Origin: Acanthaster planci
Taxonomy: Eukaryota; Echinodermata; Asteroidea; Valvatida; Acanthasteridae
DNA: 47,176 bases
Direction: 5' to 3'
Assembly: GCF_001949145.1 (NCBI RefSeq)
Contig: NW_019091648.1
Span: 354,802 to 401,977, forward strand
The notes beneath the pieces were generated by a model. The model was not told where the DNA came from. It did no database searches and saw only the letters and a program-made list of their open reading frames with translations. This document shows, in pieces, positions 21,200 to 32,102 of the stretch (position 1 is the first letter of the stretch; each line of letters opens with the position of its first letter). The translations under genes were made by a program, and so were the position numbers.

Positions 21200-23450
21200 G
21201 TGCATTAATGTACATTGGTGTTTAATTAATAAACCAAACTGTCCATTCTTGAAAGCTTAACGTCAACAAACAGCATTGGCTGGAGAAAGTGTTTGAGAAA
21301 ACTTTGGGGAAAACAACATGACGTAGAAAGCTTCCTGTTCCCTTCATTCCCTCACGATGCTACAGACCTAAGATAGCGGCCTTTCAATACAAATTTATTC
21401 AAACACATGAGAGGTAAAATGGATGCTCTCTCGAGTGCCAGTATGTGTGCACTGGCGCGGGGAAGGAAGAAAATGCACAAGCGTGAACAGCTGGGACTAA
21501 AGTACATGTACATGTACCGACAAACGCGTGCTTGAATCACATGTACTGTAGTTGTGCCTAAACAAACACAAGTACGGCACCTCAAAATCGATCTTGCAAA
21601 ATGCACAAGAACGGGCACAAGTTTAGTTTTTGGACTCACAGAATTATTGGTCATTCGAGAATGGAGTTCAAGTTTTGGATCATTTTTAACAATGCTGCAT
21701 AACAGGTTTTGCACCACACGGTTCTTCCATCCTTGTCTAATCACATAAATCCTATTTTCAGCACAATGCGTTGCATAATTCATCCAGCAGTTGGCTTTCA
21801 ACTGGTTCTGGGTATGTTATTGATACATTTCCAGTACCAGTATACTATCCGTTACCGCATGTGATTAAAAAAATGAAGGGAAATGCGGTTGAACGGTTGT
21901 GCGTGCAAGCACAATGTCAGCGACCGTATCTCATCCAAGGTCATTCCTGTCATTTTCGTTCGGAACGTCGGGGGTAATCATGCCAATACTGAACAGCAAC
22001 TGGCAAGCGCCAAGTGGACAAAACTGAGCAGGCCCGTTGCCTGACCAGAGACCGGGGGCGTTCGTCAAACCCAAAAGTGAAACTTTTGGCACTGTGAACA
22101 CATATTTTTATACAAAGGCCTATCACAATGTGCTTTGGAGCATAACATCAAACAAGTTCCATGTTTGTTGCAAACCAAAGGATGCATGTAAGACTTGTGT
22201 AGGCCCCCTTACTTCAGTTTTCAATATTCCATCGTAAATTGGCCTGGTAATGAATTCGCTACTTCACCCTGCACCTTGAATTAGGCACTGGGTGACGGTG
22301 AGCGAATGATATGAACATTATTATTTAAAAAAAAATCTCAGAAAATCCCACAAAAAATTTCAGAAGTTCTAAAAAATTGATACATTCTAGCAAATCATTA
22401 CTACCTCCACTCACCTAACTAAAAATGGTAAAACAAATATTTTTGGGGCACATTGCATTTTGCCCTTCACAAAAAAATCTGAAAATTGGACCAAATTAAC
22501 ATGTCACATGGAACTTTGTAGCGGGTATAAGAAATCGACATTTATACATTGTGTAAATATTTGAAGTTTGATGACATTAAAATGATCAAAATGAGTGTTT
22601 TCATAACGCGTAAAATTTCTAAAGTCCTAAAAAATACCAATTTTAGTGGGCTGGATTAGAGTCCTGAGTCCTAGATGGGTGGGCCATGCAGCTGTCCTTT
22701 TCAAGACCAGTAAAATGATAAACAACATGGATTACACAACTGGAAAAGACAGAAACGAACAGACGAACCATACAATATGTAAGGTGCGAACAGTACTTAC
22801 AGGGCATTTACAAGTCGATTCAGTCTTTCTGGATTGGTTTCATTATTTCCAACACGTAAGTAGAACCAACAAAATCATGATTGCCTTGTCTCCATGCCCG
22901 GAACGGCCTGGGTAAGGCTGAACTGAGGCACGGAACAGCGTTTAGTGCAAAGACTGTATAGTGCCGTGCTATACAATATTTGGTTTAGTGACTGATTTTG
23001 TTCTTTATATGTTGCCGTATAAAATGCCTGAAGTTCACTATAAACCACAGAGATATTTTTCATGTGAGAATCAATGTATAAACCGCAGCTTACATTCCGA
23101 AAATTATAGTATATTAAAATATATTTATTACCAAAAAACAAACACCAACGAGCAGAACTCAGAAGCGAGCGGGGAGGTTTGTTCGAACCCACGGACACCC
23201 CCCCAGCCTACGTACCTGCTGAGGTCTATATTTGAATATCATTTTCCTAGAACTTTCTGTAATATTCTTTGTTCACCTCCCCATTGACAAATTCCCACCT
23301 CGTGGTGGCGCTCTTCCTGGCTTGAGTTCACATGAGATCAAATGCCATGTTTGCACCTATTTCAGACACTTGTCAGCCAAGTGGAGTTACTAAATTGCTG
23401 AGATTGGATGAAAATGTCAAAAGTTGGTTATTTTGTGAGGATGATACACT
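21200..23450. other. Stretch without a supported gene
   Basis: Frames up to 149 codons (21352-21801, minus) exist but show no domain or splice structure. Around 22800-22860 both strands show splice-like signals, which cannot be resolved by eye. Confidence 0.35.
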
Positions 23451-23452
23451 TC

Positions 23453-23735
23453 TTAATGGTTGTATGACTTAAGGAATGTCAGCATGTTGACATTTTCTAG
23501 AATCAAAATGCTTCTTTTGCTGTTGACAATATTTCCAGCAGCAAAAAATATTCGCTCTGAGGGAACAGATGTTACAGGGATAGTGAGAAATTTCTGTGCT
23601 AACTTTGACATATGAGGGAAGAGAATACTGTTATCTCGCCACCAGATCATCGGGTCTACTTCATTGTCCAAAGAGGGTCCCCGCATGTATCCATCAAACT
23701 CTGCTTGAGCTACTGTAGCTGCGTCAAGCTTTGTA
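23453..23735 (-). pseudogene. hAT-family transposase, C-terminal dimerisation domain fragment
   Basis: The minus-strand frame reads DPMIWWRDNSILFPHMSKLA, KFLTIPVTSVPSERIFFAAG and then SKRSILILENVNMLTFLK before a stop at 23453. This is the hATC motif series (DPxxWW, FPxLSxLAxxFL, PxTSxPSERxFS) found at the end of hAT and zBED transposases. The same frame continues upstream through LDAATVAQAEFDGYM to a stop near 23752. The DDE catalytic core and BED finger are absent, so it is a truncated copy or one exon of a larger gene. Confidence 0.85.
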
Positions 23736-23907
23736 TGTGCATTGTCTTCACTGGTTCAAAGCAAAAAGTCCAAGCCAGATGCTGATCAGGCTTTTTTCAA
23801 CGGTGTTGCTTCTTCTGTGATAAAAATGATCTCTCTCATTTGGCCAGCCTCGGGCACTTGACCCGGATCCCCTTGCGGCCGTCCCTTCTCCCTCACATGG
23901 GGCCTTC

Positions 23908-24870
23908 TTGAAGACCAAGGTGACTTCTATTCTCCAAATAGAACTGTCTCCTCAGCGAGACCCGGCGAAAGAGCAGGCCTCAGTTCATGGTGACTCACTC
24001 CGCTTGGAGCACGGCTCAGTTTTCCCTTCTGCCAGTCTTCAGCCTCTCTCCTCAGAGGATGGTGACATCCTCTCTGTGGCTGGTCTGACTCAGCCGGAGG
24101 GCCGCCTCCCCCTTCTTGAGCGCAACATGATCCACGTTCTAGGGCTCCCGTCGTCAGATCCAATGCCGACTGAACAGGGACACACATCGTTCAAGTGCCA
24201 CCCTTCATGCCTCAAGTCAACTGAGCCAGTCTTCCCGGAGATTCCTTTGGATTGTTCCTGTGTGGAGATGATGAATGCCCTTACAAAGGCTAAGTGCTGG
24301 TGTGCAACTCCTCCCAGGGCCGTGTCTTACTTTCATTTTCCCCAAGAGGATGTCTCTCACTTCCTGTCAACCCCAGATATTCCTGACGCTGCCAGAAACA
24401 AGATCTCGTCCGATTCCGGCAAACGCAACACCTTCCGGGATAAGGACAAGGCCAACTTGGACGCAGTTCTCTGTTGCCTAGATATGGCGTCCCGCTTCGG
24501 CCTCCTATGTTCAGTCTTCCTCCTCCTTCTATCAGAGTACATTACCTGAGCCTGTGATGAAGACTCCCCTGTCTTCCCAGACTTAGCAGCCCTGGCCCTG
24601 TGAAGGCTCGACGAGGGACTTAACTTGGTCTTTGAGCAGTTCACTCATATCGAGGGACTTAACTTGGTCTTTGAGCAGTTCACTCGTATCGAGGGGCTTA
24701 ACTTGGTCTTTGAGCAGTTCACTCGAATCTCCCTTCTGGCCACTGCTAGCCGCAGAGCCATGTGGTGGACACCATGAATATACCCTTTAATTACGTCAAA
24801 TACAAACTCATGGATCTTCTGCTTCTTGGGGACGATCTCTTCGCCGGGAAGTTCACCAAGGTCCTTGAAT
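23908..24870 (+). pseudogene. DIRS gag-like ORF, frameshifted
   Basis: An open frame of 213 codons (23908-24549) contains RAVSYFHFPQEDVSHFLSTP, DIPDAARNKISSDSGKRNTF and LDAVLCCLDMASRF and ends in TGA after LLLLSEYIT. Further gag-like sequence follows in other frames: three copies of EGLNLVFEQFT (24610-24728), SLLATASRRAM, and NIPFNYVKYKLMDLLLLGDD with GKFTKVLESEV (24776-24890). The order matches gag proteins of DIRS elements, which have no zinc knuckle. At least two frame breaks lie within the ORF. Confidence 0.7.
24612..24728 (+). repeat. 39-bp tandem triplication within the DIRS gag
   Basis: Three near-identical units start at 24612, 24651 and 24690 (CGAGGGACTTAACTTGGTCT and on). The period of 39 is thirteen codons and in the gag frame encodes (E)GLNLVFEQFT(H/R)I three times, so the expansion keeps the frame. 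Confidence 0.9.
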
Positions 24871-25162
24871 CGGAGGTGAAGTGTATAGAGACCGCCATGA
24901 ATATCTTGCTTTGTGAACCCGCAGGTCCTTCATGCCAGCAGCCTCTGCCTCCACAGAGACGACTGGCGAATCCGCCCCTGTCTTCCGGCAGCTCTTTCAT
25001 TTGTCTGCTTGGGGCAGCTACTTGGTCATCGGACCACCGGCGAGCCCGTTACTACGCAAACGAGCCATCATGCCAGTACACCCAAGCCAGCTATCCACCA
25101 GCTTCCTCTTGTCATTTTTCGTGACTTCCATGAAAGAACCAGGACAATGGTGACCGATAATC

Positions 25163-25834
25163 AACTTGAAACCACTCAACAAGTTCATCAAGCCAAGATG
25201 GTTTCGGATGGAGACCCTGAGCGTGGTCCTACGCTCCCTACCAGTCCCGTGCTGGGCTACCACCATAGATTTATGGGACGCATATCTCCATATCCTGATA
25301 AACTATCAGGACTGCAAGTTCCTCCGCTTCGAGTACTCTGGCCAAACCTACCAGTTTCCAACTCTTCCATTCGGCCTTTCAACCTTCCCAAGGGTCTTCA
25401 CCAGGATCACAAAGACTCTCACCGCATATCTACGACAGTGCAACATCCTCATTTTTCAATATCTAGTGGACTGGCTGGTTGTTGGTCACTCCCCTGACAA
25501 GGCCAGGGCCTGCACTTCTCTCACCCTCGACGTCACAATGCGCGTGGGGTTCCTCATCAACCACGATAAGTTGGCTCTCAATCCACCACAAAGGCCAACC
25601 TATCTCGGGGCGGTCCTCGACCACTGCAAAGGCATTGCAGCTCCCACACCGGACCGCATCCTCAACCTGCATCAATGCATTCTTCAGTTTCTGCAGTCCA
25701 AGGCACCTTCGGCGTTGGCTTGTGTGAAACCCCAAAATGTGACACAACAAGGATGTTGGGCCACTCTTCTGCTTAAGACATTTCTTTTTAATTCTCTGAA
25801 GCAGAACACTTTAGCACAGCATTCCACAAAATAA
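25163..25834 (+). pseudogene. DIRS-like reverse transcriptase, partial, catalytic motif altered
   Basis: The frame begins with NLKPLNKFIKPRWFRMETL and continues with TIDLWDAYLHILI (palm A, usually DLTDAY), FLRFEYSGQTYQF, LPFGLSTFPRVFTRITK, and YLVDWLVVGHS at 25460-25490, where the family has YLDD. Then come GFLINHDKLALNPPQRPTYL and LGAVLD. These are RT motifs characteristic of DIRS elements. The YLDD to YLVD change removes a catalytic aspartate. The homologous part ends near 25727; the last 35 residues before the stop at 25834 are unrelated. Confidence 0.85.
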
Positions 25835-25839
25835 TACTT

Positions 25840-26375
25840 TGTTTCTCATCAACAAAAGATCAACATTGTTTAAAGTTTTGAGAGAAGGTGTTTGTTATTG
25901 AGTAGAAACATCTGTCCAGCCTTTGAGGTTTGCTGATCTGATTGCACAATATTTTCTTTCGGTATGTGGAGCCTGCCAATACTGAACTTGAAGAAAAAAC
26001 ATTAGTGCTTACAATGTCAGCACTCTTCGCACTAGAATTAGGGGATTTTGAGCCCTACCAATCACATTATTTTCATTCCAGGTTGTATCCTTCCCTATCA
26101 TAGCACATAATCGCCTTCACAAATTTATTCTACCATTTCAGAGTTTTGTCATTGAGATCTAGGCAAAAACATTGTAGCCCCCAACTGGCTGCTCTTTTTA
26201 AAGATTTTTAATCTTCAATTTTAAGCACCTCAAGCAACAGATTATTCCTGCCTTTGCACATTTAAAAAAAAAATCCAATGATACTTGTGCTTCGCAGGTT
26301 TGGAATTTATGTTTAATTTGCTAAACTTTTAGCAACTTTTCAATTTGCCATGTAACCATTTGGCCAACACCAAAA
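25840..26375. other. Non-coding stretch
   Basis: AT-rich sequence between the DIRS remnant and the CAAA microsatellite. No coding frame or motif seen. Confidence 0.4.
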
Positions 26376-26382
26376 AAACCCC

Positions 26383-26490
26383 CAAACAAACAAACAAACA
26401 AACAAACAAACAAACAAACAAACAAACAAACAAACAAACAAACAAACAAACAAACACCCCAAAACCCAAACAAACAAACAAACAAACAAA
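26383..26490 (+). repeat. (CAAA)n microsatellite
   Basis: About 17 uninterrupted CAAA units run from about 26386 to 26455, then CCCCAAAACC, then a shorter run to about 26489. This alone explains the FVCLFVCLF-like and KQTNKQTN-like frames here. Confidence 0.95.
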
Positions 26491-27399
26491 AATCACAAGC
26501 CGCCGCACGTCAGCTCTGTTTCCACCCAACAAGTGTGTTTTTAATGCATGTACAGTATGTAGCTCAACAAAAATGCATTTGTGGTTGTCCGAGTGTATGC
26601 CGGTGTGCTGTTATTGACGAGTTGCTGCAATTTATCACTGTGTAATTATAAGAAATATATTCATTTGGGCCGTTCAGCAGAATATTTTTCCTTCCAAAAA
26701 GGTGAATAAATTTTTGTGGAAGAAGTTGTTTATAATTGTTAAGGTGTGGAAAATGCTATTTTTCATAATTTAATGTCAAGAGAAGGAGGTGAAGGAACAT
26801 TGTTTAATTTATCCAAGGCTGTACAACAAAGTCTGGCTAGGGGCCAGGCAGAGTCCAGGCAGAGGCTTGAAGGGGCTCAGGATTTCCCATGGTGATACTC
26901 TTTCTTGGCAACAGTGGCATAACTTGGGACTGCGCAAGTGTATCCTACCAATGGCTGCTTTACTTGCTAAGAATCATCTTAGTAATTGACTGAGGTTTAT
27001 GATCAATGTATCAGCCCCCAAGTCTTCTTATGAAGAGCGAAGAGGGGGCATCTTCAAAGATAGCCTGCATGACCCAAATACTTAAAAAGATACATTGTGT
27101 CTAATGGAACAATAGAGCTGTCAATCACTCCTCAGAAGATTTATTTTCCTGCAGAGCTGGGGTGGATTTATTCTAGAAGTTTTTATTTTCCGGATTTGCC
27201 GAGCCACTTGTAAATAATCATTTTTAATAGTCCCAAGGTTTTTTTGAGTGTATTGGCATCTAAGTCAATTAAAAATTTTAAGACCTTCAACAGTTAGTTC
27301 TGTTTAAATGTCTTGGAAAATCTCTCTAATGGATTTAATTTGTTTTGTTGAAATGGTTAAACATTTTAATAAACTTCTGACCCTTCTTAAATGGTTTTT

Positions 27400-27990
27400 A
27401 AACTTTCCCAGTACCTCTGCATTTTTTCATTCGGAGCACCCAACCCGGCAATAATATTAATGCTTCCTTCCTATCCTCAGCATTTACTTTCTATCCACAC
27501 CTTGACCACTTGTGGTTTTTGTTTTTTTCCCAGCACCACTGCATTTTCGTCAGAGCTCCCATCCCAACCCATCAAAATATATTCATTGTTTCCTCCTCAA
27601 CATTTATTTTCTATCCACACCTTGACCACTTGTGCTTTTTATTTTTTCCCAGCACCACTGCATTTTCTTCGGAGCACCCATCCCAACCCATCAAAATAAA
27701 TTCATTCTTTCCTCCTTGACATTTATTTTCTATCTACACGTAGACCACTTGTGGTTTTTATTTTTTCCCAGCACCGCTTCATTTTTTATTCAGAGCATCT
27801 ATCCCAACCTATCAAAATGTATAAATTTTTTCCTCCTTGGCACTTTTTTCTGTCCAAACCAAGACGTTGTCTTTGTTTTTCCTGTACCTGTTCTCGTTCT
27901 TTTTTGCTTATTCCCAGCATCCAACCCGTCAAAATATATTATTTCTTTCCTCCTCAACATTTTTGTATCCATATCTTGACCATGAGGGTT
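27400..27990 (+). repeat. About 119-bp tandem repeat, four to five units
   Basis: The anchor CCCAGCACC (or CCCAGTACC) starts at 27407, 27529, 27648 and 27767 (periods 122, 119, 119), with a diverged fifth unit near 27913. Each unit contains CTGCATTTT, CCCATCCCAACC(C)ATCAAAAT, TTTCCTCCT and TTTCTATCCACACCTTGACC in order. Strong C/T bias on the plus strand gives long phenylalanine-rich frames that are not genes. Confidence 0.9.
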
Positions 27991-29200
27991 TTTATTAAGA
28001 TTGTACAAAATGTTGGAAGTCGGTAAATCAAAGGGACAGAATGAGCATTTATAAGAGGGACAAAAAAAAATCTTATCGGACCAAACACTGTTGACACTTA
28101 TTCAGCCAAGGCTCAAGAACAGCTTGTATGCATGTTCTTCGCATCTTTGTAGTGACCCAGCCGTTCTCCCATGTGCAGGAACGGCCAATTAACATAACAG
28201 TACTCTCTGAATCACTCGTGCAAGTGGACAGGCTGGAATGCATTCTGAGGTGCTCTTTGGAACAGGGGTTGAACGGGAGGGCGTGCAGAATGGAAGGGAA
28301 TGCATGCAAACGGTCTCTGTACTGATCCCGTCCCTAAATTAAGCGGTCATTTAGTTATTCCCCTCAGCTATTCCGGATAAATTTTTCGAAAGAAATCCCT
28401 CCAAAACAGGACAAGGCCCAGTATACGACGAAGATGCATTAACCAGAACTTAGAAGCCATGCCAACACGCCCACGCCGACTTCCAAGTTCCAATATGCTT
28501 GCTTGTTTGCACAATCAGCATTGCAGCATGAAGCTGTAACGCCAGTTACACAATTTAAAGGTTCTAATCACGGCAATTTTGAGGCAATTTCTTCAGTTTT
28601 GATTGTACAATCTGTGATTTATTTCTGTAATGATTAGAATTACGATACAACATCATCAGCCATCTTTAATCATAGCCCATCATGCTCTAATTTCCCACGA
28701 TCCCCCCAACTGATTGATCTTATTACCATACAGTTCGTGACATGCAGGCAATACATGTAACGTCCCGTTACTCTGTTCCCCACTAGAATCGGCCTGGGCA
28801 AGGAATGAAAAAAAAAAAAAAAAGCAAGTGTAGACGCATAGCCAACTCTTCATACAATCAGATCTGGTCTAAAGGGTGATAAATGTAGCATGTTTGTCGT
28901 CTTCATACGTCTCACCAAAGAGAGAACCTCCAAATGTCCTCAGCTCACAACAGTTCCGCGTCTATTTAAATATGGAGATGATGTTCACTCAAAAAGGTGT
29001 TCTGTTCACTATCCGGCACATATAATTTGGATCCAAAATGTAAAAGCTACAGAATTATAGGTGTCACTTTGTTTCGCTTGTTATCACAGTTTTAAACAAT
29101 TTTTTCTAATAGTTTTCTTATTCCTGATTATTCTAGTGATTTAGTGGAGGTTTTTTTTTCTTTTGTTTGTTAATTTTTATATTTTTTTGAAAACCGAACA
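27991..29200. other. Stretch without a supported gene
   Basis: Contains a homopolymer A run at about 28808-28824 and otherwise no clear element, exon or ORF. Confidence 0.4.
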
Positions 29201-29204
29201 AGAC

Positions 29205-30349
29205 AGGCCTTTTCACAAACAAATGCTGTCTTCTCCCGATCATCAGGGTTGAGGACCATCTGGTGGTATCCGCTCTTCAGATCAAGGGAACTAAAGACAG
29301 TGGCACCATGCAGGGACTCTAAGATGGAGTCTATGGTTGGCATTGGGTACGCATCAATTTTCGTGACACGATTGAGGCCCCTATAGTCAACGCATAGCCA
29401 GTAATCACTAGGCTGAGATTTAGGGACCATCACGACCGGTGAGGCCCATGGCAGGAAAGAAGGCTCAATGCGACCATCAGACAGCATATCCTGCAGTTGG
29501 CGCCTAAGTGACAGTTGTCGGTCCGCAGACAAATGGTATACTGGACCTTGAATAGGCTTTGCAATCCCTGTATCGATGTTGTGGTAGATATGGGCGGATC
29601 TGCCCAGTGTCTCTGAGAAGACCTCAGGATACTCCTCACAGAGCTGGCTCATTTCGGGAAAAATATCAGCATTGGACAATTGCTCTGCAACTGGCTCTGT
29701 AGTGTCAGCAATACATATCTCTGGTGTCACCTCACTAGGCAAGGGGGTTGGGGGCACCGCAACATCAGCAGTCGGGTTCCCCTCTGTGTCCTGGATCAGA
29801 AGGAGCCACTTGAGACGGGGCTCGTCTGGGCCAGACTCAATCCAGTATGAGTTGTCCTTGAAGTGGATCAGCAACTTTGCCTGTCGAGCAAAATCTCTTC
29901 CCAGCAACACTGGCACAGGCATCGTCTGGACCTGATGAAGATTCACCGAAACATCAACTCCGGTGACCTCGATTCTGTCAACAGCAACACCAGAAGTGTA
30001 GAACTTGGTGCCATCTACAGTGGTTAACGGTCCTAGGGAGGACCCCAGGGTTACAGCTAACCGTACATCGGTACACAGTTCTTCTTCGATGAGTGAAATG
30101 GCAGAACCAGTGTTCAGTAATGCTTTCACGTCGCGACCATTCGCTCTCGCAATGATGTACAGGCCACCACTGTTCTTGCCTGTCTCAGGTTTCGACATCC
30201 TGATGACATTCACCTGGGACCCCTCAATGGACTTTACAGTCTTGTCTGTGGACTTGGTCTGCTTCACATCAGATACTTGTTTCATGGTTGGCGTTGCCCT
30301 TGTTGGGGGGTGGGAGGGGGCAATCTGCTACTTTGTGTCCAAGTTGGTG
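29205..30349 (-). pseudogene. Ty3/Gypsy pol fragment: zinc knuckle, protease, partial RT
   Basis: On the minus strand the frame passes through HQLGHKVADC (30320-30349), the second half of a gag zinc knuckle whose first half is broken. It continues as the 371-codon ORF (30285-29170). The protease active-site region reads KALLNTGSAISLIEEEL at about 30095-30125, with N in place of the catalytic D. Later PVPVLLGRDF is the usual protease end motif. The RT starts with GRIEPSFLPWASPVVMVPK and has LCVDYRGLNRVTKIDAYPMP and SSLDLKSGYHQM, and homology stops after TAFVC near 29210. The RT active site YxDD, RNase H and integrase are absent. The frame is otherwise intact, so decay may be recent compared with its neighbours. 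Confidence 0.85.
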
Positions 30350-30522
30350 ATATGTTCCAACACTACAATTGTTGTTTATTTCGGATTCAACCGTCACAGT
30401 TTCACAACACCAGTTTTCCAAATTCCAAAATGTCTGACTAGTGGGTATGAGTCATACACGAGTTGACCTTTCAACCTAGATAATGATATGCACGTAGACT
30501 GATTGCCTGTCATATGTGAACA

Positions 30523-31001
30523 CGAAATCCCTCCCCTTTTAGAAAAGACCTTCTCATCGGTCGATTATAATCGAACAGATGGTGAATTAACGGTAACAAG
30601 TTTATCTACATGTAAACACTCTAAAACTACATATATTTCTTGCAATAACACAAATTTGGGTGAACCTTCTTTTGCTCCACTTACTTTTGAGCAGTGTTAA
30701 GCTAATGTTTGACTGAGTATATGTAATACATGAGCGTCAGGCACAGTATCTGCCTCTAATGAGATTTGAGATTAAACACCGGCAAATCCACAAAAATTAT
30801 CTGTCAGGTTTATGGCCAAAATTTAACATGCAGCTTATCAAGCCTGGGATAGAACATATTAAGCACAGCAACTAGCAACAGTAAATATTTTGCAAACACT
30901 GAAATAATGTTCCAAGCATAACTTTAGATATGACACATGCACAGGACAGGCTTTCGAGTGTCAATGCACTCAAGCAGTTCAGGTCAAAGTTCAGTGTCCA
31001 T
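30523..31001 (-). other. Probable 3' non-coding part and polypurine tract of a Gypsy element
   Basis: After the pol stop at 31002, about 460 bases of non-coding sequence lead on the minus strand to a purine run AAAAGGGGAGGGAT (about 30527-30540), followed by TGTTCACATATG. This is the layout of a polypurine tract and the start of a 3' LTR, but no second LTR copy was found in the window. Confidence 0.3.
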
Positions 31002-31985
31002 TCAGTCCAACACATAGTCTTTGTATTTAAGAGGCATGCCATATTGTCTCTTGGGTCTGCTGATGCGTGGATTGGACTGTTCACTCACAACTGGTGGACT
31101 TGTAATGGGTGGGGTATCTATCACCCCCTTTTGAGGGGGTGGAGCATGATCCTAGAGTGTGTCACTACTGTCCACAGTTGGAGGTTGCTTGGTAGTCTCC
31201 ATTCCAGGCGGTTTGATGTCGTTCACGTTCTGTATGAATTTTCGCACATGACTTGTATTGCGCGAATACTGGGCACCTTCAGGTGACGCGACTATGACGC
31301 TGTTGCCAGATCTGCTCACAAAAGTGAATGGTTCGGGGTTGAATGGGGTGGAAAATTTGTTTGTCTTCTCCTGCCTCACAAGGTCTTCATCTCCGACTCA
31401 TATTTTAGTATTTTGCTTTTTGACGAGCATCCACGTACAGCTTGGCTTTTCCTTTGTTCTCCGCATCCCTATCACGGATTTCCAGGTCAGTGCGGTCCCA
31501 TTCCTGGAACACCGGTAACTTTACGCGGATTTTTCGATTGAACAACAACTCGGCAGGAGTCTTTCTCGTGGCGGGATGTTCAGTCGCGCAGTATTTTGCC
31601 ACATATTTTCGAAGTTCTTTCTGCCAATTCTGGCCTGCAGCTTGTGCGATACGAATTCCATCGAGTCGTTTTGGCGTTCCACCTCACCGTTTGCTTGTGC
31701 CCACTTGGCTGTGACTTTCACTGTTTGCCCCACAAAAGCCGCGAAACTCTTGCGAGCAGAACTGGGGACCGTTGTCAGTTTTTAGTGTCAGTGGGAGGCC
31801 ATGACGACTAAAAGCCTCCTCGAGGGCATCAATGACTTTGTCCGAGGTGGTGGAACCCAGTATCGGCTGTAGTAGTCGACCAATACTAGTACTGAGTGTC
31901 CAGATGGCAGCGGTCCCAGGAGATCGGTTGCAACTCAAGTACTGACGGTTCTTGTGTTGGCCCAGCATCTCTGCCTTGCACAAAG
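31002..31985 (-). pseudogene. Ty3/Gypsy integrase and pol C-terminus, frameshifted
   Basis: The catalytic triad can be followed across three frames on the minus strand: ATDLLGPLPSG (31905-31929), KTDNGPQFCSQEF (about 31750-31785) and KWAQANGEVERQN (about 31670-31705). Then come PATRKTPAELLFNRKIRVKL (31510-31580), VRQEKTNKFSTPFNPEPF with NSVIVASPEGAQYSRNTSHV (31230-31380, the GPY/F-type C-terminal module), and a tail ending KRQYGMPLKYKDYVLD with TGA at 31002-31004. At least two frameshifts lie in the core. On this strand it precedes the protease/RT fragment, the reverse of the normal pol order. Confidence 0.8.
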
Positions 31986-32102
31986 TCTGTCATAATGACG
32001 GCCTCAGTGTTCAGATTGACCTTCAGAGACTACAGGCCTTGAATCAGGTAGTCCCCTTTGCCCTTGAGAGAAATCAGATGCCTGCAAACATCAGGATGGC
32101 TG

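Larger units (their letters stand above)
23860..25730 (+). mobile_element. DIRS-like tyrosine-recombinase retrotransposon, gag and partial RT
   Basis: Gag-like sequence (about 23908-24870) is followed by an RT of the DIRS type (25160-25725) on the plus strand. The RNase H, methyltransferase and tyrosine recombinase regions are missing: after about 25727 the RT frame runs into unrelated sequence. The base composition is visibly more GC-rich than the flanks, marking the insertion. Confidence 0.8.

Noticed and set aside
22796-22860. Small exon with both signals
   Set aside because: Acceptable GT/AG signals occur on both strands over the same bases because of a palindromic ACTTAC/GTAAGT arrangement, so strand and reality cannot be decided.
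24913-25497. 194-codon plus-strand frame overlapping the DIRS RT
   Set aside because: Shadow frame of the DIRS RT, which has the clear motif series in the adjacent frame.
26329-26617. FVCLFVCLF and KQTNKQTN frames
   Set aside because: Direct translation of the CAAA microsatellite.
27391-28026. Overlapping phenylalanine-rich frames up to 115 codons
   Set aside because: Produced by the C/T-rich 119-bp tandem repeat; frames interchange between units.
30353-30522. A 170-bp solo LTR bounded by TGTTC and GAACA between the two Gypsy fragments
   Set aside because: The right-hand neighbour sequence includes a zinc-knuckle coding remnant (HQLGHKVADC, with a degenerate CWN just before it) that would overlap the proposed LTR end, so the boundary cannot be an LTR/leader junction.
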